5,151 nucleotides of DNA from Sulfurimonas autotrophica (GCA_015662405.1 DQUE01000203.1:1-5151); one strand, 5' to 3'. Shown: positions 1-5,151, numbered from the stretch's first letter. Made by a program: numbers and translations. The notes: generated by a model not told the origin, from the sequence alone.

Positions 1-1
1 A

Positions 2-1240
2 ATTATCAATAAAATTCCTGAACCAGATGGTGATGCTGCAAATCCTTTACAGGCACAGGTATTTACACTTGATTATGATAATTATGTTGGAAAAATCGGT
101 ATAAGTCGCATTTTTAATGGTACAGTAAAAAAAGGCGATAATGTTATGCTTGCAAAAGCTGATGGTGAGATGGTGAAAGGAAAAATAACAAAACTTATTG
201 GTTTTTATGGACTCAACCGCATGGAGATAGATGAGGCTGAAGCTGGAGATATTGTTGCATTTGCCGGAATGGAAACTGTAGATGTTGGTGATACCATTGC
301 TGATCCTGTTAATCCTGTTGCCCTTGATCCTATGCATGTTGAAGAACCTACTTTAACAGTTGTATTTGCAGTAAATGATTCTCCATTAGCGGGGAAAGAA
401 GGTAAACACGTTACATCGAATAAGCTTCGTGAAAGACTTGAATTTGAAATGAATACAAATGTTGCCATGCGTCTTGAAGTAGTTGGTGAAGGTAAATTTA
501 AAGTTTCAGGGCGTGGAGAGCTTCAAATTACTGTACTTGCTGAAAATATGCGTCGTGAAGATTTTGAGTTTTCAATTTCTCGTCCAGAAGTAATTACAAA
601 AGAGATTAATGGTGTAAAATGTGAGCCATATGAACACTTAGTTATTGATGTTCCTGAAGAGTTAAGTGGTACTGTAATTGAGCGTTTAGGAAAAAGAAAA
701 GCGGAGATGAAATCAATGCTTCCAATGGGTCAGGGTTTTCAAAGAATCGAATTTGAAATTCCTGCTCGTGCATTAATAGGTTTTCGAGGACAATTTTTGA
801 CAGATACAAAAGGCGAGGGTGTAATGAACCACTCTTTCTTGGAGTTTCGTCCATTCTCAGGTGAAGTTGAATCACGCTCATATGGTGCTTTAATTTCAAT
901 GACATCGGGTTCTACTCTTGCTTTTTCACTTTTTGGTATTCAAAATCGTGGTGTTTTATTTGTTGGTGTACAGACTGAAGTATATGAAGGAATGATTATT
1001 GGTGAACACTCTCGCTCAAATGATCTTGTAGTAAATCCTGTAAAAGGAAAAGCACAATCAAACGTACGTTCAAGTGGAGCTGATGAGGCAATTAAACTTG
1101 TACCACCACGCGATATGTCATTGGAGCGTGCTTTAGAGTGGATAGAAGATGATGAACTTCTTGAAGTGACTCCTAAAAGTGTTCGTATTCGTAAAAAGTA
1201 CCTTACTGAAAGCGAAAGAAAACGTCACTCTCGTAAGTAA
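2..1240 (+). CDS. typA: Ribosome-associated translational GTPase TypA/BipA, 5'-truncated by window edge
   Basis: TypA/BipA is a cytoplasmic ribosome-binding GTPase of the EF-G/LepA superfamily, linked to 50S assembly and to stress or low-temperature growth. The frame is open from base 2 and gives 412 residues. Compared with the roughly 600-residue family, about 190 N-terminal residues, i.e. the G domain with its P-loop and NKxD motifs, lie outside the window. What remains is an EF-Tu-like beta-barrel (residues about 18-95, with LDYDNYVGKIGISR), an EF-G domain III-like part (about 105-200, with SGRGELQITVLAENMRRE), an EF-G domain V-like part and the TypA-specific C-terminal domain. The latter shows ALIGFRGQF, EVYEGMIIGEHSRSNDL and the ending DDELLEVTPKSVRIRKKYL, which are hallmarks of TypA rather than EF-G or LepA. 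The ATG at 146 is internal, not a start. The stop codon sits inside the following terminator hairpin, so typA appears to end its transcription unit. Confidence 0.97.
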   Translation: MINKIPEPDGDAANPLQAQVFTLDYDNYVGKIGISRIFNGTVKKGDNVMLAKADGEMVKGKITKLIGFYGLNRMEIDEAEAGDIVAFAGMETVDVGDTIADPVNPVALDPMHVEEPTLTVVFAVNDSPLAGKEGKHVTSNKLRERLEFEMNTNVAMRLEVVGEGKFKVSGRGELQITVLAENMRREDFEFSISRPEVITKEINGVKCEPYEHLVIDVPEELSGTVIERLGKRKAEMKSMLPMGQGFQRIEFEIPARALIGFRGQFLTDTKGEGVMNHSFLEFRPFSGEVESRSYGALISMTSGSTLAFSLFGIQNRGVLFVGVQTEVYEGMIIGEHSRSNDLVVNPVKGKAQSNVRSSGADEAIKLVPPRDMSLERALEWIEDDELLEVTPKSVRIRKKYLTESERKRHSRK

Positions 1241-1270
1241 CTCTAAGCTATGGCTTAGAGTTACTTTCTC
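1235..1270 (+). terminator. Rho-independent terminator of typA, overlapping its stop codon
   Basis: A perfect 14-bp inverted repeat (1235-1248 pairing with 1253-1266, arm AAGTAACTCTAAGC) encloses the 4-base loop TATG and is followed by a short T-rich stretch (TTTCTCTTAT). The TAA stop of typA (1238-1240) is part of the left arm. The T-tract is interrupted by C, so termination may be less than complete. The opposite strand has no T-run next to the stem, so it looks unidirectional. Confidence 0.85.
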
Positions 1271-1432
1271 TTATAACATTCTATTAAGTTGTTTGAAAAA
1301 ATAGTTTTTTATTTCTTTTTACTTAGATTACAGTAAATTGCTCATATTTCTCTTCTAAATTATGTTGTATAGTCATTTAAGTGCAGGTTAAAATTTATAG
1401 GCTATCTTATCAAAATTTTATGTAGAGATGGC
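1267..1432. other. AT-rich intergenic stretch between typA and nrdB
   Basis: No coding frame with a ribosome binding site is apparent on either strand here. The stretch contains a weak A6/T6 hairpin (1296-1301 with 1305-1310) and an 8-bp inverted repeat, TAAAATTT at 1389-1396 and AAATTTTA at 1413-1420. The second pair lies where upstream promoter elements or an operator for nrdB would be expected. Both are made of A and T only and could be chance in such AT-rich DNA. Confidence 0.5.
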
Positions 1433-1445
1433 TATAATCCTCTAC
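1422..1445. repeat. Inverted repeat GTAGAG-N12-CTCTAC around the -10 box
   Basis: Two perfect 6-bp half-sites, 1422-1427 and 1440-1445, flank the TATAAT at 1433-1438 almost symmetrically. The position, from about -23 to +1 of the predicted transcript, would suit a repressor operator. The halves do not match the NrdR box as I know it (about 16 bp, ACACwATATATwGTGT-like). The arms are short, so chance occurrence cannot be excluded. Confidence 0.35.
1433..1438 (+). promoter_or_regulatory. Probable sigma70 -10 box of the nrdB operon
   Basis: A perfect TATAAT lies 27 bases before the nrdB ATG and predicts transcription starting near 1445 with a leader of about 20 bases. No TTGACA-like -35 box is present at the expected distance (1410-1415 is TCAAAA). 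This is normal for Campylobacterota, whose sigma70 promoters rely on the -10 box and AT-rich upstream DNA. The box sits in the middle of the inverted repeat GTAGAG (1422-1427) / CTCTAC (1440-1445). Confidence 0.65.
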
Positions 1446-1454
1446 TTAAATTAT

Positions 1455-1458
1455 GGAG
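1455..1458 (+). promoter_or_regulatory. Ribosome binding site of nrdB
   Basis: GGAG lies 7 bases ahead of the ATG at 1466. It supports this start, which also matches the expected N-terminus of the protein. Confidence 0.7.
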
Positions 1459-1465
1459 CTACCAA

Positions 1466-2488
1466 ATGAATAGAAAACAGATATATAACCCTGATTCAAC
1501 TGAAAATGTTAATGATAGAAAAGTATTTGGTGGAAATCCAACGGGTATTTTTGAGTTAAATAATATAAAATATCAGTGGGCATATAATCTATGGGAGATG
1601 ATGTTAAATAATACATGGTTTCCAAAAGAGGTAGATATGACTCGTGATGTAAATGATTATAAACAGCTTACAGATGCTGAAAAAACGGCATATGATAAAG
1701 CACTTTCACAATTGATTTTTATGGACTCACTCCAAACAAATAATCTGATTGATAATGTAAATCCTTATGTGACTGCACCGGAGATTAATCTTATTTTAGT
1801 TCGTCAATCCTTTGAAGAGGCACTCCATTCGCAAAGTTATGCTGTTATGGTTGATAGTATCTCTACAAATTCAGAAGAGATTTATGATTTGTGGCGTAGA
1901 GATATGATGCTCAAGCATAAAAATGATACAATTGCTACAGTCTATCAAGAACTTGCAAAAAATCCGACTGATAGTAACTTTGTAAAAGCATGCTTTGCAA
2001 ATCAGATTCTTGAGGGTATCTATTTTTATAGTGGATTTACCTACATCTATACATTAGCGCGAAGTGGAAAGATGCTTGGTTCTGCACAGATGATTCGCTT
2101 TATACAGCGAGATGAAGTAACACACCTTGTACTTTTTCAAAATCTTATTAATACACTCAGAAAAGAGCGACCTGAGCTCTTTACAGATGCATTGCGCGCA
2201 GAAGTTATTGAGATGTTTCAAGAAGCTGTGAAGCTTGAGACTGAGTGGGGAAGATATATCACGCAAGGGCAGATTTTAGGGCTTACAGATGCAATTGTTG
2301 AGCAGTATATTCAGCATCTTGCGGATGAAAGATTATATGCTGTTGGTTTTGAAAAACTCTATAATGTCTCAAATCCTATTAAATGGGTAGATGATTTTGC
2401 TAAATTTAATGATCAAAAAACAAACTTTTTTGAAGGAACAGTAACAAACTACTCAAAAGGAAGTCTCTCATTTGATGATGACTTTTAA
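1466..2488 (+). CDS. nrdB: Class I ribonucleoside-diphosphate reductase, beta (R2) subunit
   Basis: NrdB houses the dimetal-tyrosyl radical cofactor that, with the NrdA catalytic subunit, reduces ribonucleoside diphosphates to dNDPs in the cytoplasm. At 340 residues it has the usual R2 length. Aligning by eye to E. coli R2, all six metal ligands are present: D87, E118, H121, E183, E217 and H220. The radical tyrosine is Y125 in EEALHSQSY, with the same 31-residue spacing from the first ligand to E118 as in E. coli. Radical-transfer residues also appear: W51 (WFPKEVD), D216 next to the ligand pair, and Y329 near the C-terminus. The acidic tail SLSFDDDF would dock onto NrdA. The normal tyrosine rules out the Tyr-less class Ic type. 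Fe versus Mn/Fe loading cannot be read here, and no nrdI lies in the window. nrdA is not adjacent. The gene starts the downstream gene run, behind the typA terminator and its own promoter. Confidence 0.96.
   Translation: MNRKQIYNPDSTENVNDRKVFGGNPTGIFELNNIKYQWAYNLWEMMLNNTWFPKEVDMTRDVNDYKQLTDAEKTAYDKALSQLIFMDSLQTNNLIDNVNPYVTAPEINLILVRQSFEEALHSQSYAVMVDSISTNSEEIYDLWRRDMMLKHKNDTIATVYQELAKNPTDSNFVKACFANQILEGIYFYSGFTYIYTLARSGKMLGSAQMIRFIQRDEVTHLVLFQNLINTLRKERPELFTDALRAEVIEMFQEAVKLETEWGRYITQGQILGLTDAIVEQYIQHLADERLYAVGFEKLYNVSNPIKWVDDFAKFNDQKTNFFEGTVTNYSKGSLSFDDDF
2457..2463 (+). promoter_or_regulatory. Ribosome binding site of the C-N hydrolase, inside nrdB
   Basis: AAGGAAG lies within the last codons of nrdB. 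It is 8 bases ahead of a TTG (2472), 11 ahead of ATG 2475 and 14 ahead of ATG 2478. The spacing is best for TTG and still tolerable for the first ATG, so it does not settle the start by a clear margin. Confidence 0.5.
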
Positions 2489-3215
2489 AAATTCTGAGCA
2501 TACACTCTACTCACTGTTATTTGAAACAACAGATAATTATGAAAATAACTTACAAACACTACTAACACTTCTTACGCAAACAAAAGAAAATTCGATTGTT
2601 GTTGCACCTGAAGTCTGTCTAACTTCGTTTGATTATGAACATATGGATGCAATGCTTGCTTTTGCTCCTAAGGCAACCGCAGCTATTAAAAAAGCTTCTC
2701 ATCAAAAAATAGTTATTCTTACAATGTTAGAAGAAAAAGAGGGAAAGATATTTAATTTTGTTAAAGTATTTTATAATGGTGAGGTAGTGTTTCAAAGAGC
2801 AAAGGCAAGGCTTTTTAGGCTTGGTAATGAAGAGAAATACATGCAAGAAGGAAGTGATAAGGAGTTTACAATAGTGGAAATTGCAGGTATTAAGTTAGCA
2901 CTGTTTGTTTGTTTTGAACTTCGTTTTAAAGAGTTATGGCAAAAGGCAGAGGGTGCAGATGTTATTGCGGTGCCTTCATGGTGGGGAAAACTACGAAAAA
3001 ATCATTTTAAAGTACTCACAGAAGCTTTAGCTATTATGAATCAATGTTATGTAATTGCAAGTGATAGTGCAAATGATGAGTGTACGGGACTAAGTGGAAT
3101 TATTACACCAAAAGGAGAAGCTCTAAGAAATGGGAATAAGCCTTGCTTAGGGTTGCAATATAATAAAAAAGAGATAGAATTGATGCGAAGATATATCGAT
3201 GTAGGGATAAAATAG
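2475..3215 (+). CDS. Carbon-nitrogen hydrolase (nitrilase superfamily), substrate unknown
   Basis: Nitrilase-fold enzymes hydrolyse amides or nitriles through a Glu-Lys-Cys triad. With the ATG at 2475 the protein has 246 residues, slightly short for the omega-amidase/NIT-like branch. The three catalytic motifs are visible in order: E46 in VVAPEVCLTSF, K110 in QRAKARLFRLG, and C146 in LALFVCFELRF, followed by the family's DVIAVPSWW strand. The usual CYDxRFPE motif is altered to CFELRFKE, but the nucleophile is kept. There is no signal peptide, so it is cytoplasmic. It overlaps the end of nrdB by 14 bases in another frame, implying translational coupling, and stops one base before pcm. The start could be TTG 2472, ATG 2475 or ATG 2478; the difference is at most two residues. 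Family assignment is firm; the substrate cannot be predicted. Damaged-metabolite clearance, like that of NIT1/NIT2 relatives, is only a guess. Confidence 0.88.
   Translation: MMTFKNSEHTLYSLLFETTDNYENNLQTLLTLLTQTKENSIVVAPEVCLTSFDYEHMDAMLAFAPKATAAIKKASHQKIVILTMLEEKEGKIFNFVKVFYNGEVVFQRAKARLFRLGNEEKYMQEGSDKEFTIVEIAGIKLALFVCFELRFKELWQKAEGADVIAVPSWWGKLRKNHFKVLTEALAIMNQCYVIASDSANDECTGLSGIITPKGEALRNGNKPCLGLQYNKKEIELMRRYIDVGIK
3203..3207 (+). promoter_or_regulatory. Ribosome binding site that supports the TTG start of pcm
   Basis: AGGGA ends 9 bases ahead of the TTG at 3217, within the last codons of the hydrolase gene. The nearest in-frame ATG is about 40 codons downstream, inside the conserved FVPMGF region. 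The TTG is therefore the credible start. Confidence 0.65.
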
Positions 3216-3216
3216 T

Positions 3217-3855
3217 TTGGATAGAATAACAGCAACAAAAACAGCCCGTTTAGCAGAGGAGTGTAGTGCACATTTTCCACTAAGTAAAGAGGTAAAAGAT
3301 GCTATTGCTGCAACAAATAGAGAATTGTTTGTGCCGATGGGATTTAAACATAATGCCTATAAACTAGATGCCTTACCCATAGGTGCTAATCAGTATATCA
3401 GCTCTCCATTAACAGTTGCAAAAATGACGGAGTATCTTCTTCCGCGTGGAGCAGACAGAGTTTTAGAAATTGGTTGTGGAAGTGGTTATCAAGCAGCAGT
3501 TCTTTCACATCTCTTTCGTGGTGTTTTTACGATAGAGCGAATAGAACCACTTATACTTGAAGCAAAAAAGAGGTTTCGCCAGCTTGGCATTAACAACATT
3601 CATACTCGCACAGATGATGGACAAAATGGATGGATTCAGTATGCACCATATGAGAGAATTCTTTTTTCAGCAACGGCAAAAGAGATTCCAAAAAAACTGT
3701 TTGAACAACTAGCAGACGGAGGAATTTTGGTAGCTCCTTTGCAAAAAGGGAACAAACAGGTAATTACTCGTTTTATTAAAAACGGTGAACATATTGATGA
3801 AGAGGAGCTTGAGGATTGTGATTTTGTCCCGATACTCGATGGTGTACTCAAGTAG
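3217..3855 (+). CDS. pcm: Protein-L-isoaspartate O-methyltransferase
   Basis: Pcm (PIMT) methylates L-isoaspartyl residues formed by ageing of Asn and Asp in proteins, using S-adenosylmethionine, and so starts their repair in the cytoplasm. The 212-residue length fits the family (about 210). Visible signatures are RELFVP followed by AYKLDALPIGANQYISSPLT (residues about 36-65, the substrate-side region with Ser-Ser before Pro), the SAM-binding glycine loop VLEIGCGSGYQ (82-92), the acidic post-I residue E107 in FTIER, and the motif running from TDDGQNGW to IPKKLFEQLADGGILVAPL (about 132-175). It begins with TTG, one base after the hydrolase stop, with AGGGA 9 bases upstream. In E. coli pcm sits with surE; here it lies in a run with deoxynucleotide genes, so no shared pathway is obvious. 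No truncation or frameshift is seen. Confidence 0.94.
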   Translation: MDRITATKTARLAEECSAHFPLSKEVKDAIAATNRELFVPMGFKHNAYKLDALPIGANQYISSPLTVAKMTEYLLPRGADRVLEIGCGSGYQAAVLSHLFRGVFTIERIEPLILEAKKRFRQLGINNIHTRTDDGQNGWIQYAPYERILFSATAKEIPKKLFEQLADGGILVAPLQKGNKQVITRFIKNGEHIDEEELEDCDFVPILDGVLK

Positions 3856-3881
3856 CTTTTTAAAGCTTTTTATAGTAGAAT
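3854..3881 (+). promoter_or_regulatory. Possible weak terminator and/or promoter in the pcm-thyX gap
   Basis: Directly at the pcm stop, AGCTTT (3854-3859) and AAAGCT (3862-3867) form a small hairpin followed by TTTTT (3867-3871). With only 5 bp and a short loop it would be a weak terminator at most. TAGAAT at 3876-3881, one mismatch from TATAAT, could be a -10 box starting transcription near 3888 for thyX. At 53 bases between coding regions, this is the widest gap in the run after nrdB and the best place for a second promoter. Confidence 0.35.
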
Positions 3882-3896
3882 AGTAGTAATTTAATT

Positions 3897-3901
3897 GAGG
3901 G
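3897..3901 (+). promoter_or_regulatory. Ribosome binding site that sets the thyX start
   Basis: GAGGG lies 7 bases ahead of ATG 3909. The alternative in-frame GTG at 3903 would leave a single base of spacing and is unlikely. Confidence 0.7.
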
Positions 3902-3908
3902 CGTGATT

Positions 3909-4742
3909 ATGGAAGAGATGTTTGGCATAAAGTACGCAAGGCCGGAAGTTGTTTTGCTTCAAGAGAGTGGAATTGGAGTAGCAGAGATGGCTGCACGTAC
4001 ATGCTATGACAGTTTTTCTCATAGTGAAAATGATGTTGTCAAAGCGCTTGAATCAACGCTGCCTGATGCCAAAATGTGTGAATCTTTAAATAATATTAAA
4101 GAGTCACAGTTGCTTGATGATTTGGCATGGACCTATTTTCATCACTCTATTTTAGAGCATGCAAATCTCAGTTATCTCATTCGTGGAACAAGCCGAGGTG
4201 TTTTGCAAGAGCATGCAAGACACCGTATACAAGCCATTAGTGTCAGAAGTACGCGTTATACGATGAGTTCTCTTATCAATGCTTTTGTGGCCTCAAAACA
4301 AGGTGGAGACAGAGAGTTTTTTATAGAAAAAGTTTTAGCATTTGATATGTTTGTCACAGCTGATGAAGCTTATAATAGGATTGAGATCGGAGGAATGTAT
4401 GAGAAACTCGATTTTCAAGCAAAACAGGTAGAGGATTTTTATACACTTGCTGTTACAAAGAGCTCTCTTGCATTTTTAGAAGAGTTGCAAGGCAAACCAC
4501 AGGAGCTTTATGATGCTTTAGAGGCAGGAAAAAAGAAGAGAAATGTGGGTGATGCGTTTAAGCATATTATTACAGATAATGTCAAGGTAGATATGGTGGT
4601 GACTTTTAATCTTCGAAGTTTAAAAAATTATTTTACACTACGTGATAGTGGCGCTGCATATTTTCAGATACGCTGGTTGGCTCAGGAGATGATAAAAGCT
4701 ACTCCTCAAAAATACCTTGATTTAATTATTAAGAAAAAATAG
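3909..4742 (+). CDS. thyX: Flavin-dependent thymidylate synthase ThyX
   Basis: ThyX makes dTMP from dUMP using FAD, NADPH and methylenetetrahydrofolate. It replaces ThyA and spares dihydrofolate reductase. The 277-residue protein carries the ThyX signature RHR-x7-S as R104-H105-R106 to S114, ending STRYT. Upstream is HHSILEH (78-84), matching the conserved His/Glu-His segment, followed by LIRGTSRGVLQEHARHR. Near the C-terminus, FNLRSLKNYFTLR (233-245) and IRWLAQEM match the dUMP/FAD-binding end of the fold. Two points are unusual: the common SxNExS core of the signature is replaced by AISVRS, and the common LP segment before the NLRSL strand is missing (DAFKHIITD instead). It is also longer than the roughly 210-250 residues of many ThyX proteins, with extra sequence around 40-70 and 125-175. 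I infer a divergent but active branch. Start ATG 3909 is chosen for its GAGGG spacing; ATG 3918 is a second possibility. The stop overlaps the next gene's ribosome binding site. Confidence 0.95.
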   Translation: MEEMFGIKYARPEVVLLQESGIGVAEMAARTCYDSFSHSENDVVKALESTLPDAKMCESLNNIKESQLLDDLAWTYFHHSILEHANLSYLIRGTSRGVLQEHARHRIQAISVRSTRYTMSSLINAFVASKQGGDREFFIEKVLAFDMFVTADEAYNRIEIGGMYEKLDFQAKQVEDFYTLAVTKSSLAFLEELQGKPQELYDALEAGKKKRNVGDAFKHIITDNVKVDMVVTFNLRSLKNYFTLRDSGAAYFQIRWLAQEMIKATPQKYLDLIIKKK

Positions 4743-4744
4743 GA
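4741..4744 (+). promoter_or_regulatory. Ribosome binding site of the lipoprotein gene, overlapping the thyX stop
   Basis: AGGA shares its first two bases with the TAG stop of thyX (4740-4742) and sits 6 bases ahead of ATG 4751. The arrangement favours coupled translation of the two genes. Confidence 0.65.
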
Positions 4745-4750
4745 CTTTTT

Positions 4751-4969
4751 ATGATAAAAATTTTACTACTGCCAATACTCTTTTTTACAGGATGTTCAAA
4801 CATAACTATTACAGCTGCAATGTGTGATAAACTTGAGAGTGATCCAACTGCTACAGTGCCACAAGAGTGTAAAGCATACAGTGAAAAAGAGGCTGAAAAA
4901 GCATTTAACAAAGTTGTGAATGAGAAAAAGGTATCTGATGCAGATATAGAGTTTCATAAAGAGAAGTGA
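4751..4969 (+). CDS. Small predicted lipoprotein of unknown function
   Basis: I do not recognise this 72-residue protein. It begins with a short signal: one Lys, then a hydrophobic stretch (residues 4-12), then FTGC with C15 as the probable lipidated cysteine. The -3 residue is Phe rather than the usual Leu, so the lipobox is slightly atypical. Cleavage would leave a 58-residue mature protein anchored to a membrane and facing the periplasm. That part has two further cysteines (C25 and C40) that could form a disulfide, a Pro/Thr-rich stretch between them (DPTATVP), and a charged, probably helical tail rich in Lys and Glu (44-72). The ribosome binding site is good, the gap to thyX is 8 bases and the overlap with dgt is one base, so it is very probably a real, co-translated gene. 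Nothing in the sequence ties it to nucleotide metabolism. Confidence 0.72.
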   Translation: MIKILLLPILFFTGCSNITITAAMCDKLESDPTATVPQECKAYSEKEAEKAFNKVVNEKKVSDADIEFHKEK

Positions 4970-5151
4970 TGAAACCATACGAACGATTTTATAAAATAGA
5001 GAAGGATTTTCGTAATCCTTATGCGCGTGACCGCGATAGAATTATTCATTCGGGTTCATTTAGAAAGCTTGAGTATAAAACACAGGTTTTTTTAAACCAT
5101 GAAGGTGATTTTTTTCGTACACGCCTGACACACTCTATAGAAGTTTCTCAG
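4969..5151 (+). CDS. dgt: dGTP triphosphohydrolase-like HD-domain protein, 3'-truncated by window edge
   Basis: Dgt-family enzymes cleave dGTP (or other dNTPs) to the deoxynucleoside plus triphosphate in the cytoplasm. Only the first 61 codons are in the window, out of about 400-500 in the family. They show the typical start of the family: RNPYARDRDRIIHSGSFRKL (15-34), then YKTQVF, a GDFFRTR segment and LTHSIEVSQ. H55 in this last motif corresponds to the first metal-binding histidine of the HD site; the HD pair itself lies beyond the window. The ATG at 4969 shares one base with the lipoprotein's TGA (TGATG), and AAGAG (4959-4963) lies 5 bases upstream, so translation is probably coupled. Substrate preference (dGTP-specific or broad, allosterically activated) cannot be judged from this fragment. 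Confidence 0.9.
   Translation, partial: MKPYERFYKIEKDFRNPYARDRDRIIHSGSFRKLEYKTQVFLNHEGDFFRTRLTHSIEVSQ

Noticed and set aside
47..337. Open frame on the minus strand within typA
   Set aside because: It lies wholly opposite a strongly conserved typA segment, and its translation is low-complexity (Ile/Asn/Cys-rich) with no recognisable family.
1296..1320. A6-TAG-T6 hairpin followed by T-rich DNA as a second terminator
   Set aside because: The stem is only six A-T pairs and would be too unstable; such runs are expected in this AT-rich gap.
1381..1460. NrdR-type boxes ahead of nrdB
   Set aside because: No pair of roughly 16-bp sites resembling the NrdR consensus could be found by eye in the promoter region.
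2054..2266. Open frame on the minus strand within nrdB
   Set aside because: It is antisense to conserved R2 metal-ligand codons and shows no recognisable domain; most likely a chance frame.
3636..3851. Ser-rich open frame on the minus strand within pcm
   Set aside because: The serine run is only the complement of Glu-rich codons in the pcm C-terminus.
3903..3908. GTG at 3903 as the thyX start
   Set aside because: It would sit one base after GAGGG, too close for initiation; ATG 3909 has a 7-base spacing.
4729..4978. Minus-strand open frames opposite the lipoprotein gene
   Set aside because: The plus-strand frame has a good ribosome binding site, a signal sequence and tight spacing to both neighbours; the minus frames have none of these.
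1..5151. CRISPR array, tRNA/rRNA, insertion sequence or phage/defence genes
   Set aside because: No spaced direct repeats, cloverleaf sequence, terminal inverted repeats, transposase or defence-like domains were seen; every gene but one belongs to a known housekeeping family.

Overview
The window is AT-rich, densely packed bacterial DNA with every recognisable gene on the + strand. The protein sequences, the gene content (typA, an orphan nrdB, thyX in place of thyA, dgt), the frequent A/T-ending codons and the TATAAT-only promoter style suggest a Campylobacterota (epsilonproteobacterial) chromosome, perhaps of the Sulfurimonas/Sulfurovum type. The genus is an inference from recall of similar proteins; no search was run.

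Layout. Positions 2-1240 hold the C-terminal two thirds of the translational GTPase TypA/BipA, cut by the window edge and closed by a strong hairpin (1235-1266) whose left arm contains the stop codon. An AT-rich gap of about 200 bases follows. It carries a TATAAT box and short inverted repeats just ahead of nrdB. From 1466 to the window end, six genes follow in one direction with little or no spacing: nrdB (class I ribonucleotide reductase beta subunit), a nitrilase-fold carbon-nitrogen hydrolase overlapping its 3' end, pcm (protein-L-isoaspartate methyltransferase) starting at TTG one base after the hydrolase stop, thyX (flavin-dependent thymidylate synthase) after a 53-base gap, a 72-residue predicted lipoprotein, and the first 61 codons of a dGTPase-like HD protein (dgt), which overlaps the lipoprotein stop by one base. 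The run is probably one operon or two overlapping transcription units, the second possibly starting in front of thyX.

How they fit together. Three of the six genes act directly on deoxynucleotides: NrdB with a distant NrdA makes dNDPs, ThyX makes dTMP, and Dgt degrades dGTP. The hydrolase and Pcm look like repair or housekeeping enzymes, and the lipoprotein is of unknown role. No mobile element, CRISPR array, rRNA or tRNA was seen. The region looks like ordinary core chromosome; the main points of interest are the grouping of dNTP genes, the divergent ThyX signature, the small lipoprotein inside the cluster, and the inverted repeat around the nrdB -10 box.
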